From: Bin5 sp965221145
GTDB lineage: Bacteria; Chloroflexota; Anaerolineae; Caldilineales; Caldilineaceae
Reading direction: 5' to 3'
Length of the DNA stretch: 64,000 bases
Assembly: GCA_965221145.1 (NCBI GenBank)
Contig: OZ244877.1
Span: 3,162,001-3,226,000, forward strand
Numbering within the stretch: position 1 is the stretch's first letter; each line of letters starts with the position of its first letter. The notes under the pieces are model-generated. The model saw only the letters and a list, made by a program, of their open reading frames with translations. It ran no database searches and had not been told where the DNA came from. Shown piece after piece: positions 52,564 to 62,400 of this stretch. Both the position numbers and the translations under genes were made by a program.

Positions 52564-54729
52564 TCACTGGCGCACCACTACCTCATCGCTCATCACCCGC
52601 CCCTCTTCGATCACCAGCCCGATTCCGCCGCTTGTGAGCGTGGCGTCGGTCACGTCGAAGAGTGGCTCGTCAAGATTGTCGATTGCGGCCTGCAATCGAT
52701 CACCGTTGACCCGCAGGGCGAAGGTGTGCGTCTCGCCATACTCCCAGGGGAAATGGGTCTCGGCCAGAATTGTATCGCCGTCCAGCGCGCGTAAGAGCCG
52801 CGCCACGCCGCGCCCGTCGGGCGTGCGACAGAGAAGCAGCGCGTAGTAGCGGCGCATGCCTTGCACGCGGACCGCGACTCCGGCAGCTGCGCAGAGGTGC
52901 AGCGTCAATGCCGACTCGATCGCGTAATCACGCCACTGCCGCGTGCCTGTGATGAGCAGACCGTGGCCGCGGTTCTGAACGATGCGGAATGCCTCCGGCC
53001 AGCGGGAATCGTAGCTGTCGACACCGCTGACCCAGGATCGCCGCCACATCTGCACTGCTGGCATTCCGTGCTGGCTGCCGCCGGACGGCGATTCGGGCCT
53101 GTTAAAGGAAACATTAGGTTCGCCGTCCCAGGTGAGGTAGTCCAAATAGACCGTGCCTTGCGTGCGTTGGGCGCTGTGAACCGCCACGCCGATTTCGGCG
53201 ATCGGCTCATTTCCGGCCCCGTCCAGCGTCCATTTGAAGGCGTGGCGCGCGCCCGGTTCGACTGTATGGGCTGGTCCGTCCACAAGCCTCAGTTGGTCGT
53301 CCTGCGCGCTGTAGCGCCGCAGATACAGATTCACATCTACGGCGCGTTCGCTGCCTGCGTCCATCTCCAATTCAGCGGAAACCGTTTGCCCCGGATAGAG
53401 CGTGGGGGAGGCCAGCAGGCTGTAGCCGCGTTGTTCAAAGTAGGCGGCTACCTCTTTAGAGGGGATGAAGGTATGGGTGGCCGCGCGCGCCACGCGCCCG
53501 GTGGCTACGCCGTTGAAATGCAGTGCAAGGCTGCGGGCGCCTTTCCGGCTATGGCCAGCCACGTTTTCCAGGGTCAGGGTTCCTCGGCTGTCAACATTCT
53601 CGTCGGCCATGAAGCCCTGCACGCTGCCGGGCAACTCGAAATGGAAGCGGGCGCCGTCCTTGGGCGCGTGCGGCGGCTCCTGCGCCAGCGCCCGCCCGAC
53701 GTTGACCACGTGGAAGCATTCCGTCACGGCATCGGTGATGGCTCGCCCCCCATCGGCGGTCGGAAGGTAGAGCCGATCCGCGATCGGCCCACGGAAGTCG
53801 GGTCCGCTCTCGAGACCGGCCAGCCCGTTCTTGATACCCAGCAGGCAGCCGACGTTGCCTGAGTTACAATCGGTGTCCCAGCCGCTGGTGTTGACGATCA
53901 TCAGAGTCTTCTGGAAATCGTCATCGCCGTGGAGAAGCGAATGGATGATCAGGGCGTGATTGGGCACCATGTGGCAGTTGCCGCCGTATTTGTCATAGCC
54001 GAAATGGGCGGCGATCTGCGCCCGCGTTGCCCGCCAGTCGTCGCCATTGCGGGCGTGCCATTCCCGAATCCGGTCGATCATTATGCGGATGAGGGAGTCC
54101 GCGGGGATGACGGTGAGACCGGTGTCGATCAGCTTGTGTATATCGGACTCGATGAAGGCTTGGGCTTGCATAGCCGCCAGCACCTGCGCGCCGTGGATTG
54201 CGACACCGTCGTGGGCGACGCTGGCGGCCCGCCGCGCCAGGACAGCTGCCAGTTCAGGATCGCCGGGCGCGACCATGGCCCAACCGTCGATGAAGATCTG
54301 GGCGCCGATCTGCTCGGCGACGACCTGCCCATTCAGCGCCATGGAGCCGCTGCGGGGCGCGGATATACCCTCTTTCAAACGCAAGTAAGCAGTATGCTCG
54401 GTGGAGTTGCCCATGCCGCCCCACCAGAGGATGGTGCGCTCTTCGATGATGTAGTTGAGCCAGGTTTGACCGATCTGCTCCGGTGTGATGGCGCGGCTGT
54501 TGCCGTAGTCGGGCAGGGCGCGCAGAAAGGTAAATGTGCCGGAGATGTCGTCGTCGGTGACAATCAAGGGCACGTTCAACTGCTCGTGAACGTAGTAATT
54601 GATTTCGCCAAAGCGTTCGCTGAGCATTTCGTATGTCCAGCCTTCAAACGGACGGCCCAGGTAGACGCCGATCAGCTTACCCAGCACGCCGGCGTAGACC
54701 CGTTGCGTGTAATCGTTTGGAATTGCCAT
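52564..54729 (-). CDS. ADP-ribosylglycohydrolase family protein with C-terminal sugar-binding-like region
   Basis: Residues 1-400 match the ADP-ribosylglycohydrolase fold: the N-terminal GVLGKLIGVYLGRPFEGW, IVTDDDISGTF with metal Asp residues, and VNTSGWDTDCNSGNVGCLLG with the C-terminal Asp pair. The last ~300 residues form two beta-rich domains like carbohydrate-binding modules. The likely substrate is an ADP-ribosyl or ribosyl-type group, but the fused domains suggest a glycan-related one. ATG 54729 has GGAG 8 nt upstream. Confidence 0.85.
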   Translation of the reverse strand: MAIPNDYTQRVYAGVLGKLIGVYLGRPFEGWTYEMLSERFGEINYYVHEQLNVPLIVTDDDISGTFTFLRALPDYGNSRAITPEQIGQTWLNYIIEERTILWWGGMGNSTEHTAYLRLKEGISAPRSGSMALNGQVVAEQIGAQIFIDGWAMVAPGDPELAAVLARRAASVAHDGVAIHGAQVLAAMQAQAFIESDIHKLIDTGLTVIPADSLIRIMIDRIREWHARNGDDWRATRAQIAAHFGYDKYGGNCHMVPNHALIIHSLLHGDDDFQKTLMIVNTSGWDTDCNSGNVGCLLGIKNGLAGLESGPDFRGPIADRLYLPTADGGRAITDAVTECFHVVNVGRALAQEPPHAPKDGARFHFELPGSVQGFMADENVDSRGTLTLENVAGHSRKGARSLALHFNGVATGRVARAATHTFIPSKEVAAYFEQRGYSLLASPTLYPGQTVSAELEMDAGSERAVDVNLYLRRYSAQDDQLRLVDGPAHTVEPGARHAFKWTLDGAGNEPIAEIGVAVHSAQRTQGTVYLDYLTWDGEPNVSFNRPESPSGGSQHGMPAVQMWRRSWVSGVDSYDSRWPEAFRIVQNRGHGLLITGTRQWRDYAIESALTLHLCAAAGVAVRVQGMRRYYALLLCRTPDGRGVARLLRALDGDTILAETHFPWEYGETHTFALRVNGDRLQAAIDNLDEPLFDVTDATLTSGGIGLVIEEGRVMSDEVVVRQ

Positions 54730-54825
54730 GAAATCTACTCCAGAAAATGTTTGGCCCGCGCTCCTTTTTGCCGGCGCCGGACGGTCTCGCGCCACTGCCG
54801 GCGCGCCCGTCTTGGTCAGTATACA

Positions 54826-56703
54826 TCACTCGCAGAACGGCAGCCCGGAATCAGGCGGATCGTTGTTACCAACAGCGCCCAGAGTCTGAGGCAGGCATCC
54901 GCTCAATTGATTGCCGCCAAGACGTAGGGTTCGAAGATTGGCGAACGCGCCCAACTCTACCGGGATCGCGCCGGTCAGCAAGTTGTCGCCGAGGCCTAAC
55001 TCCCGCAGATTCGTGAGATGGCCCAACCCAGCCGGAATCTTGCCCGTCAACTGGTTGCTGTCAAGCCGCAGCGTGCGCAGGTCTTCAAGAGCGCCCAGTT
55101 CCGCCGGGATCGCGCCCGCAAGCATATTGTCTGCTAGGCCCAGTTCGCGCAGATTGGCGAGAGCGCCCAACTCAGCCGGGATCGCGCCGGTCAGGTCGTT
55201 GTCGTCCAGACTCAGTTCCTTCAGATCGAGGAGGTTGCCCAACGCGGCCGGTATTTCTCCAGTCAGTTCGTTGCCATCCAGTCGCAGCCACTGCAGCTTG
55301 GCAAGCGCGCCCAGTTCTTCCGGTATCTCCCCCGTGAGCCGGTTGTCGAAGAGATGCAACCATTCAAGATCGGCGAGCGCGCCCAACTCGGCGGGAATGG
55401 CCCCTGTAAGCTGGTTCCCTTGGAGACCCATTCCTTCCAGGAAGGAGAGGCTGCCCAAGTCCGCCGGAATGGCGCCGGAAAGTCTGTTATCGGCGAGACT
55501 CAATTCCCGCAGTCTGGTGAGGCTGGTCAACTCAACTGGAATCTCTCCGGTCAGTTGATTGTCATTGAGCCGTAACCATTCCAGACTGGAAAGCGCGCTC
55601 AGTTCGACCGGAATGACGCCGGTGAGTCGGTTCTCGGAGAGCCGCAGCTCGCGCAGATTGGTCAGATTGCCCAACTCTGGCGGGATCGAACCTGTGAGGC
55701 CGTTGCCTTCGAGCCGCAGCCACTCCATGTTGGCCAAGCTGCCCAGCTCGGGCGGGATCACGCCTGTCAAGTCGTTGTTGAAGAGGTGCAGCCACTCCAG
55801 GTTGACGAGCGCGCCCAATTCCGGGGGGATAGCCCCCGTCAGATGGTTCTCCTGAAGGCCCAATCCCTCCAGTCCAATGAGTCTGCCAAGTTCAGCCGGG
55901 ATCTCACCCTCCAGATGGTTGGCGTCGAGTCGCAACCACTCCACGCTGGCGAGGCCACCCAACTCAGCCGGTATTGGACCTGTCAATTGGTTCCTGTGAA
56001 GGCCAAGTCCCTTCAGGTTGGCGAGCGTACCCAATCCAGGCGGAATGGTCCCCGACAGGCGGTTGCCGTCGAGCCGCAGCCATTCCAGATTGGTGAGTGC
56101 AGCAAGTTCAACCGGTATCGTGCCCGTTAGATGATTCTCGTGCAGCCCCAAACCCTTGAGATCGGCGAGCGCGCCCAGTTCAACAGGTATTGCGCCCGTC
56201 AGGCGGTTGTCGAAGAACCACAGCCATTGCAGATTGTTGAGCATGCTCAGTTCTGCCGGTATCTCGCCGGTCAGTCGATTGTCGTGGAGCCACAGTCCTT
56301 CCAGACTGCTGAGAGCGCCCAGCTGGGCCGGTAACTCTCCCGTCAGCCCTCTGCCATCGAGCCGCACCTCGGTGACACGCATTGGGGTGTTCTCGGTATC
56401 GACGCTTACTCCCTCCCATTCGCCAATGGAAATTTGCTCGCTCCAGTTCAGGGTGGCATCGCCGGCCAGCGTGTCCTTTAGCCCCAGTAGGGTGGCGCAG
56501 TCGGCAACCAGCGCGTCGTTCTCCTGCGGGTCCGCCACGGCGACGCCATTGGAACACAGGGCCGTTTCCAACTGCCCAGTCGTGAGCGCACAGCCCGCCG
56601 CCATCATAGCGGCAATCGCCGCCCACAAGAAGAGCATGGCTGAATTGACAGTCTTTCGCCTGGGACAAGGTGGGCTTGCATATCGCTTCTTGTGATTCAT
56701 CAT
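54826..56703 (-). CDS. plant-type LRR lipoprotein (21 repeats)
   Basis: The signal segment ends MAAGC, a lipobox. Then an N-cap (CSNGVAVADPQENDALVADC, LNWSEQISIGEWEGVSVD) like the plant LRRNT_2 domain comes before about 21 repeats of 24 residues of the form LxxLxLxxNxLTGxIPxELGxLxx, ending in a Cys cap (LSGCLP ... GLPFCE). Such surfaces bind proteins or glycans. AAGGAG precedes ATG 56703. It is the first of three LRR genes, on one strand, and seems cell-surface exposed. Confidence 0.9.
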   Translation of the reverse strand: MMNHKKRYASPPCPRRKTVNSAMLFLWAAIAAMMAAGCALTTGQLETALCSNGVAVADPQENDALVADCATLLGLKDTLAGDATLNWSEQISIGEWEGVSVDTENTPMRVTEVRLDGRGLTGELPAQLGALSSLEGLWLHDNRLTGEIPAELSMLNNLQWLWFFDNRLTGAIPVELGALADLKGLGLHENHLTGTIPVELAALTNLEWLRLDGNRLSGTIPPGLGTLANLKGLGLHRNQLTGPIPAELGGLASVEWLRLDANHLEGEIPAELGRLIGLEGLGLQENHLTGAIPPELGALVNLEWLHLFNNDLTGVIPPELGSLANMEWLRLEGNGLTGSIPPELGNLTNLRELRLSENRLTGVIPVELSALSSLEWLRLNDNQLTGEIPVELTSLTRLRELSLADNRLSGAIPADLGSLSFLEGMGLQGNQLTGAIPAELGALADLEWLHLFDNRLTGEIPEELGALAKLQWLRLDGNELTGEIPAALGNLLDLKELSLDDNDLTGAIPAELGALANLRELGLADNMLAGAIPAELGALEDLRTLRLDSNQLTGKIPAGLGHLTNLRELGLGDNLLTGAIPVELGAFANLRTLRLGGNQLSGCLPQTLGAVGNNDPPDSGLPFCE

Positions 56704-56822
56704 TGCGTCTCCTTACAAAGAAACAGAAAACATGTGTAGAGCATTCAATTAAGACAGGGATCAAAGGCACGCGCCTCGACGGACAATCGCGACCAAACAT
56801 CAGAAGGATTTGGAATGAGACA

Positions 56823-58664
56823 TTACTTGCAGAACGGCAGCCCGATTTCGGCCAGGTCGTTTTCTTCCACATTGCGCCACAACAGTGGCAGGCATCCGCT
56901 CAGCTGATTACCTGCCAGGAACACCCTCTGCATTTCAGTGAGACTACCCAGTTCAACGGGCACGGTACCACTAAGTTTGTTCCCGCGGAGGTCTAGTAGC
57001 CCCAGATAAGTGATTCTTCCCAACTCGACGGGTATTCCACCTCTCAGTTGGTTGTCAGAGAGATCCAGCGAATACAGACTGGACAGACGCCCCAATTCCG
57101 TCGGAATGATTCCCGTCAGGTTGTTGTCTCCCAGATGCAGGCTCACGAGATCAGGTAGTCCGCCTAGCTCTACCGGGATGGCGCCAGAGAGGCTATTTCC
57201 CGAGAGATCCAGTTGAAGCAATTTTGAGAGAGCGGACAGTTTAATGGGTATCTCTCCGGTCAGTTGGTTTTCTGCGAGGTTAAGTATCTTCAGATTGGAG
57301 AGACTGCCCAGTTCAACAGGTATGCGCCCCGTTAGTCGATTATCGTTGAGAAATAGCGAAACCAGCTTTGTCGGTCGGCCCAGTTCTGCCGGAATACTTC
57401 CAGTAAGTTTGTTGCTTCCAAGACGCAGCCACTCCATGTTAGACAAATTGCCTAACTCTTTGGGGATGCTTCCCGTGAGTTGATTGCTGGATAGATCCAG
57501 CCCTCGCAGTCCTTCCAGACTGCCCAGTTCTGCTGGGATACTTCCTGTAAGTTGGTTGCCACATAGACTCAACTCACTCACGTAGGAAAGATGGCCCAAT
57601 TCTGGCGAAATGCCTCCGGTAAGATGGTTCCAGCATAGATTGAGAGTTGACAAAATGGGGAGATTCGCCAATTCTGACGGGATTGCTCCAGTCAAATGAT
57701 TGCCGGAAAGACTCAAGTCACTTAGTCCTCTGAGGCGGCCCAGCGTCTTGGGAATGCCTCCAGTCAGCACATTGCTGGAAAGATTCAAACTGCGCAGTTT
57801 GGAAAGGCGGCTCAACTCCAATGGAATGCCTCCAGTCAGCTGGTTGTTAGCTAGCCTCAGCGTCATAAGCCTGGATAGATTTCCAAGCTCTATCGGAATC
57901 GGTCCGGTAAGCGAATTGGAAGATAAGATCAACTGGCGGAGATTGGAGAGGCGGCTCAACTCTGGTGGTATGCCTCCATTTAGAGAATTCCCATCAAGGG
58001 CTAGCGTTAGGAGATTGCCAAGAAGCCCCAATACTTCTGGTATGTCTGACGTCAGCTCGTTCCTGGACAGGTTTAGGATTCGCAGGTGAGTGAGAAGGCC
58101 AAGTTCGGTCGGTATCGCTCCCGTGAGGCTATTGTAATCAAGTGATAGAATCTCAAGAAGAGAGAGAGCTCCCAGTTCAGGCGGTATCCTACCCTCTAAA
58201 AAATTATTTTTGAGATGCAGACTCCTCAGTTGCGTGAGACTGCCCAATTCGGTTGGAATCTCTCCTTTCAAACCATTGTTCGATAGATTCAAGTATTTCA
58301 GACCCGAGAGCCGGCCCAGTTCACTGGACAATGCGCCATTGAGAGAACTGGTTGGAAGGTGCAACCCCGTCACTCGCAGTGGAGGACTCTCTTCATCGAC
58401 AAGAACACCTCTCCATCTGTGAATCGAAACTTGTGTATTCCAGTACAGCCGTCCGGGTTCGGCCAAGACATCCCGCGCTCTCAGGAGGGTTTCGCAATCC
58501 GCGACCAGCCCAGGGTGTTCCAACGGATCAGGAACGGCGATGCCGTTGGAACATTGTGACGGGTCCACCGGAGGAGGCGGAGGCCCCGGGGGTGGCCCAT
58601 CCCCGGCGCAGCCCAGCCAGATCGGCGCGGAGAGAAACATCACCAGAACGAGCAAAGCGGCCAT
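56823..58664 (-). CDS. plant-type LRR lipoprotein (second copy, 21 repeats)
   Basis: Same architecture as the gene downstream: signal with lipobox (APIWLGC), Pro/Gly linker, N-cap (CSNGIAVPDPLEHPGLVADC, LYWNTQVSIHRWRGVLVD), 21 LRRs and a C-cap (LSGCLP, GLPFCK). The repeats diverge from the first copy (NLSNNGLKG, LDLSSNQLTG forms). The frame is open further upstream, into the mobile element at 58703, but the signal peptide puts the start at ATG 58664. The element may supply its promoter. Confidence 0.88.
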   Translation of the reverse strand: MAALLVLVMFLSAPIWLGCAGDGPPPGPPPPPVDPSQCSNGIAVPDPLEHPGLVADCETLLRARDVLAEPGRLYWNTQVSIHRWRGVLVDEESPPLRVTGLHLPTSSLNGALSSELGRLSGLKYLNLSNNGLKGEIPTELGSLTQLRSLHLKNNFLEGRIPPELGALSLLEILSLDYNSLTGAIPTELGLLTHLRILNLSRNELTSDIPEVLGLLGNLLTLALDGNSLNGGIPPELSRLSNLRQLILSSNSLTGPIPIELGNLSRLMTLRLANNQLTGGIPLELSRLSKLRSLNLSSNVLTGGIPKTLGRLRGLSDLSLSGNHLTGAIPSELANLPILSTLNLCWNHLTGGISPELGHLSYVSELSLCGNQLTGSIPAELGSLEGLRGLDLSSNQLTGSIPKELGNLSNMEWLRLGSNKLTGSIPAELGRPTKLVSLFLNDNRLTGRIPVELGSLSNLKILNLAENQLTGEIPIKLSALSKLLQLDLSGNSLSGAIPVELGGLPDLVSLHLGDNNLTGIIPTELGRLSSLYSLDLSDNQLRGGIPVELGRITYLGLLDLRGNKLSGTVPVELGSLTEMQRVFLAGNQLSGCLPLLWRNVEENDLAEIGLPFCK

Positions 58665-58702
58665 GACTGTTCTTCGGTTTTGGCGACGTTTCTCCAACCG
58701 GC

Positions 58703-59333
58703 GGGTGCATCCAGGATTTTTGCGCAGTCGTTGTCTGAATTGTGGCTTTCGGGACATGGGGATGGGTTGTGACTAAAGCGCAGGCGCATTGGCCAGCATA
58801 TCAGGACGCGCCCACCCGCCAGTTAAGAAATTCGGATAGCCCCAAAATGCTGGGGATGAAATTTCATTTTGGGTCGCAGGCAGCGAATTCGTGTGGGTCC
58901 CGGATTTTGGGGCGTGACGCGGGAATCGCTGTGTGAGCGGGCTGTCAGGGGGTGGATTCCAGAAAATTTTTTGCAAAAATGTCCGCTTTGTCCGCTTTAC
59001 CCCCCCTTGACTACTATACGAAATGAAACGTTCTTTCGCGTTGACGGAGGCTGGCGCTGTTGGCAGGCGACCAAGGCGTGCATTTGAAGATTTTTTGGCG
59101 GAAGACCTTGATGGAAGGGCCATCACAAGAAATCTTCAAGAAATGGGGTTGGCTTTGCCTGACCGATGCACAGAGGTATTATACCACACTTCAGTTTTGG
59201 CAGGTGCCAGGCTCGGCAGATGGAGTGTATCCAGGATATTTGGCGCGCTTCTCGCCCTATCTTGTCAGCTACGCGGGGTGCGGGCGAGACGCCCGCGATC
59301 CCAGGAGGATATGCAATAATCTCGGATGCACCC
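58703..59333. mobile_element. GGGTGCATCC-family long element (631 bp)
   Basis: Ends GGGTGCATCC and GGATGCACCC are perfect inverted repeats. A perfect 8-bp target duplication CAACCGGC stands at 58695-58702 and 59334-59341. It is the inverse of the element at 39960-40635, with high similarity through most of its length, but has the empty site for the 102-bp MITE and about 65 bp more. It begins 38 bp upstream of the second LRR gene. Confidence 0.9.
59178..59186 (-). promoter_or_regulatory. extended -10 inside the mobile element, facing the second LRR gene
   Basis: Minus-strand TGGTATAAT is a consensus extended -10. The same sequence occurs in the 39960-40635 copy (40217-40225). No convincing -35 is seen. 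If active it would start a transcript about 500 nt upstream of ATG 58664. Confidence 0.35.
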
Positions 59334-59460
59334 CAACCGGCAGTCTGATTGTGATTGGCCCGCTAAAAGAGGTATGCGCAACCTTCCTTGCGTGGAATCC
59401 TCGCTTTGGAATCTCATCGTTGGCTTTCCTTTCGCAGGCTTGGAAAACTTCCCCTTTGCC

Positions 59461-62400
59461 TTATTCGCAGAACGAGAGACCGGTCTCGGTCAGGTAACTG
59501 AATCCTACGGAGTTCAGGCTCTCTGGAATGCAGCCGCTCAGTTGGTTGCCAGAGAGCCGTAGATGAGTCAACTCTCCCAGTTCGCCCAGTTCTGCGGGTA
59601 TTTCACCCGTCAGATGGTTGTTATGGAGTATCAGATACACAAGTAAGTCAAGACGGCCCAACTCGGCTGGAAGGGTTCCCGTCAGCCCGTATTCAGGCAT
59701 CGAAATCTCCGTAACTCGCGGCGGGTGTGGGCCCACGAAGACAAAAACGCCCTGCCACTCGGTAATGGGAATCTGCGCATTCCAGTCCAGCGTAACATCG
59801 CCCGCCAGGACATCTCTCACTTCAAGGAGCGTAGCGCAATCCTCGACCAGACCGGGGTTTTCCTGTGGCTCGGCCACGGCGATGCCGTTGGAGCAATGCG
59901 AAACGAGATGGCAGAACGGCAGCCTGACCGCCGACCAGTCGTTATCACGGACTGCGCGTATGACTCCCGGTATGCACCCGCTTAGCTGGTTGCCTGCGAG
60001 ACTTACTCCCTGCAGATTGGCGGGATCAGCCAGCTCGGCCGGTATGCTTCCCGTCAGTCTGTTGCCATGGAGTCGCAACCACCGCAAATTGGAGAGATTG
60101 CCCAACTCAGGCGGTATCTCTCCGGTCAGACTGTTATCTTGCAGGAACAGACCCGCCAGGTTGGTAAGACGCCCCAACTCAGCAGGGATACACCCCGTGA
60201 GCCTATTGCCGCTGAAACCCATCCATCGCATCCTGGAGAGACGGCCCAACTCGGCCGGAATACTCCCCGTGAGCCTGTTGCCGCCGAGAACCATCCACTG
60301 CAAGCTGGATAGACCGCCAAACTCAGCAGGAATGCGCCCCGTAAGTTCGTTGTCGTAGAGACTCAGCCTACGCAATTTGACGAGATTGCCCAGCTCAGAT
60401 GGCATCTCACCGGTCAGGCCGTTATTCTGCGCGTTCAACTCCTCCAAATTGGAGAGACGGCCTAGCTCGGCCGGTATTGTCCCTGTCAATTCGTTGTCGT
60501 TGAGATTCAGCCATTTCAGCTCGGCGAGCTGGCCCAACTCGGCAGGGATCTCTCCGGTCAGGCCGATGTTTTGCAGTTCCAGCCTCGTCAGATCGGAGAG
60601 ACGGCCCAGCTCGGCTGGTATGCCTCCGGTCAGTTCGTTATTCGAAAGCCATAACTCCACCAAATTGGAGAGATCGCCCAACTCAGCAGGTATCTCGCCC
60701 GTCAGGCTGTTGTTATCGAGCTTCAACACCTCCAAGTTGGGAAGAAGGGCAACCTCAACCGGTATGACACCTGTCAGCGCCTTATGGTTGAGCCACAGCG
60801 CCGTCACACGAAACGGATGAATCGATGTGTCGATATCGACGCCCTGCCAGTAACGAATGGAAAACTGCGCAGTCCAGTCCAGCTCTGTATCACCGGCCAG
60901 GACATCTCTCAGCCCCAGGAGCGTGGCGCAGTCGGCGACCAGCCCGGAGTTTTCCTCCGGGTTTGGCACGGCGATACCGTTGGAGCAACTAGCCGCCGCG
61001 CTGCACTGCGGCAACCCAATCTCAGACAATTGGATGGTGCCCGTTTCCAACAGGACGCTGGGAACGCATCCGCTTAGCATGTTGCCTTCGAGCTTAAGTT
61101 TTTCCAGCAATGGCAGGTTTCCCAGTTGTGGCGGTATATTGCCCGTCAATCGATTGTGGTCCAGCCGCAGCTCACGCAGCTTGGCGAGACGGCCCAGTTC
61201 AGCCGGTATGCCTCCTGTCAAGTCGTTTCCATCGAGCCGCAGCCACTGGAGGTTGACGAGATTGCCGAGTTCAGGCGGTATGGAGCCGGACAAGCTGTTG
61301 TCAAAGAGATGAAGCCATTCCAGATTGGCAAGCATACCCAGTTCCACCGGTATCGCCCCCGTCAGATGGTTTTGCTGCAGGCCCAATCCATCCAGCTTGG
61401 CCAGTTGCCCCAGTTCGGGAGGAATCGCTCCCGTGAGCAGGTTGCCGTCGAACCGCAGCCATTCCAACTGTGAGAGTTTGCCAAGTTCGGCGGGTATCCC
61501 ACCCGTCAGCCGGTTCTCCTGAAGTCCCAGGCCCAACAGCTTGGTGAGGGCGCCCAGATCGGTCGGTATCCTTCCCGTTAGTGAGTTGCCGTCGAGCCGC
61601 AACCACTCCAGTTCCTTGAGCCAACGCAGTTCGCCGGGAATCTCTCCCGACAGTTGATTTTCATGGAGACCCAGGCCTTTCAACTCGCTGAGACGGCCCA
61701 GTCCGCTCGGTATCATGCCCGCCAGCCCAATGCCATCCAGCCACAACCGCGTCACGCGCGGATGGGGTGAACCTTCGAGACTTACGCCATACCATTCGTT
61801 AATGGGGGTCTGCGCACTCCAGTTCAGCAAGGGAGCCTCGGCCGCGGCCTCCCCGGACAGCGGATCCCTGATTTCCAAGAGCGTGGCACAGTCGGCGACC
61901 AGCCCGGGATTCTCATGCGGGTATTGCACTGCCGAGCCTTGGGAACACTGAGCGACAGGGCCGCAGAGTGGCAATCCAATCAGTGACAGGTCGTTGCGGG
62001 CGATCGTGTACAGGCTGTCGGGTATGCAGCCGCTCAGTCGATTACCGGAAAGCCATACCTCCCTAAGATTTTCGAGCGTGCCCAACTCAGCCGGTATCGC
62101 GCCCGTCAAGCCATTGGCAGCGAGTTCTAACATCCGCAAATTCGTGAGTCGGGCAATTGCGGTCGGTATCGAGCCGGACAGTTGGTTGCCGCTGAGGCCC
62201 AGTTCTCGCAGATTGGCGAGAGCGCCCAGTTCGTGCGGTATGGGACCCGTCAGGCTATTCTGCGACAGGCGTAACTCCTGGAGATTCTCGAGACGGCCCA
62301 ACTCAGCCGGGATCTCTCCCGACAAGGCATTGAAATCCAAACGCAACCATACGAGGCGAGCGAGATCGCCCAGTTCGGGAGGGATCGAGCCGGTGAGGCC

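Noticed and set aside
52861..54927. Long plus-strand frames opposite the ADP-ribosylglycohydrolase gene
   Set aside because: They mirror the codon structure of the real minus-strand gene in GC-rich DNA and show no domain.
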